This document shows positions 62,690-64,000 of a DNA stretch of 64,000 bases, in pieces (positions within the stretch are counted from its first letter, which is position 1; each line of letters begins with the position of its first letter). A model generated the notes under the pieces. The model saw nothing but the letters and a program-made list of their open reading frames with translations, was not told the origin of the DNA and did no database searches. Source of the stretch: Glandiceps talaboti (taxonomy: Eukaryota; Hemichordata; Enteropneusta; Spengelidae); assembly GCF_964340395.1 (NCBI RefSeq), contig NC_135561.1, positions 11,158,732 to 11,222,731 on the forward strand. The letters are read 5' to 3'. Both the position numbers and the translations under genes were made by a program.

Positions 62690-64000
62690 TACTGCAGGGT
62701 TATTTCAAATGTATTATTTATAGAATCATTACAAAATGCTGCACCAAAAAATATGCACAATGCATTTACAAATTTGATTTTAAAATGCAACTGATTATGA
62801 TTTGTTGAAATGATTGCTACATATGGACTGTAAGATATGTCGTGTCACTCCGCCCCATCGTTGTAAACCATAGCCTCTTGTACAGCACTGTCCAAGACGC
62901 GCCGCGCCGCCAATAGGCTGCGATTTTGCAGGGTCATGAAAGAAATAACAGCTTTGGTTTACGAGAATGCTCCACCCTCACTAGCCTGCACTGAAAGGGG
63001 TTGACCGATGTGTGAGGGCGCCCTGTCACGGCATACCTTACAGACAATGTCAGGCAATATTATCTTGCTGCAAACTGAGATTACATAATGCTTTGTTGAA
63101 ACAATATGCTGCAAACTAAAATAATGCAATGTATTGTTTTCCATTTGTTGTTACAAATTGTTTCAGCCGAAAATATTGTCTCGGCTATGCAGACTCTCAC
63201 CACTGGGGGCTCTGCCTACAAGACCACCCCAAACAAGAGTCTGTGGAAATGAGATTCCCACTATCTCGCACAGGACGTAGCCTCTGAAGCAATGCATCAT
63301 GGGGAGTATTTCACGTCCAACCTTGCAGGCTGAACGATTTAGGTACCTTCGCTACAGATTATCATTTCTCAAGTGACTGATATATATTAATTACAACAAA
63401 CAGGCCTCATAAGTCCATTTTTATGCTTGGAAGAAATGTACTGTGTGACTTCCGTAGTGAGGTAGTTGGAATCTCATTTCCTCAGACTCTCATTTGGAGT
63501 GGTCTCGTAGGCAGAACCCCAGCAGTGAGAGGCTGGGTAACCAAGACTACCGAAAATATCAAAATTTGTCATTGTTTTTCAAATTTAGTGCAACCCTTAA
63601 ATAACAAAACATGCTTCAATTGAAAATCACAGAATGTGTTATTATAGATTGCTTAAAATATAAAAATGTGTTGTAATTTTCACAGTTACTGCAAACTTGA
63701 GTAACAAAATATGCTATATGTAAAATTACTACAACCAAAAACATAGAACGTGTTGTTATTACAAATTAGTGCAGGACGTTATCATGAGTAATGACAAAAT
63801 TATAAATATTTGTCATTTTTTATAGCTTTATTTGGTCACAAGGAGCAAGGAAGCAGTGACTGGGTTTAAGATACTGGCCCATACTCACTGCAAGTATTTT
63901 GGGAGGGGGAGGGTGGGTGGGTACGGAGAGGGAGTGGGTGGGTACAGAGGAGGAGGTTGGTTGGGTATGTACACATATAAAGTATATGGGTATGTGCCTT
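62690..64000. other. Sequence downstream of the TTPA-type gene
   Basis: No gene seen. It includes the second copy of the 375-bp foldback element and, at the right edge, a G-rich tract of GGG runs (about 63900-63960). A short CpG-rich patch lies near 62.89-63.03 kb. Confidence 0.55.
63176..63549. mobile_element. Foldback MITE family B, copy 2 (374 bp, opposite orientation)
   Basis: It shares ends and interior with the copy at 41482 but lies in reverse orientation (compare the blocks around GTGTGACTTCCG and AACGATTTAGGTAC). The flanks CCGAAAATA at 63167-63175 and 63550-63558 are identical, a 9-bp target duplication. Confidence 0.87.

Overview
The window looks like a piece of a non-vertebrate animal genome, probably an invertebrate deuterostome (a hemichordate would fit, but a lophotrochozoan or amphioxus cannot be excluded). 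The reasons are AT-rich DNA, split genes with GT-AG introns, a 26-kb intron, many tetranucleotide microsatellites, foldback DNA transposons, a tRNA-derived SINE, and single copies of genes that vertebrates carry as several paralogues. A 100-base run of N at 19130-19229 shows that this is a draft assembly.

Three genes can be read out completely by joining exons. (1) A plus-strand NKAIN gene (Na+/K+-ATPase beta-subunit-interacting, four-span membrane protein) runs from 6484 to about 37178 in seven coding exons; its first intron fills 6538-32832 and holds only repeats and unassigned DNA. (2) A minus-strand clavesin-like CRAL-TRIO lipid-binding protein gene lies at 50197-48189 in four coding exons, with a probable untranslated first exon near 52.0 kb. 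(3) A plus-strand alpha-tocopherol-transfer-protein-type (TTPA/TTPAL) CRAL-TRIO gene lies at 53774-62384 in four coding exons, with a probable untranslated first exon ending at 52232. The two CRAL-TRIO genes are head to head. Their untranslated first exons end only about 260 bp apart in a CpG-containing segment with a palindromic cAMP-response-type site, so a shared bidirectional promoter is likely.

The gene set NKAIN + clavesin + TTPA is also clustered in vertebrates (from memory, human 8q12: CLVS1, NKAIN3, TTPA; and CLVS2 with NKAIN2 on 6q22). The window therefore seems to hold the unduplicated ancestral version of that neighbourhood. NKAIN associates with the sodium pump in the plasma membrane, while clavesin and TTPA-type proteins move hydrophobic ligands or phosphoinositides between membranes. 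They share no known pathway; the linkage is ancestral.

Between and inside the genes lie several non-autonomous transposon families whose boundaries can be fixed by target-site duplications: two foldback families with 9-bp duplications (two copies each), one hAT-like element with an 8-bp duplication, and less well bounded foldback elements. There are also a SINE, a probable reversed LINE 3' end, and many minisatellites and microsatellites. No rRNA, intact tRNA, CRISPR array or prokaryotic operon is visible, and I see no sign of a wholly new gene system.
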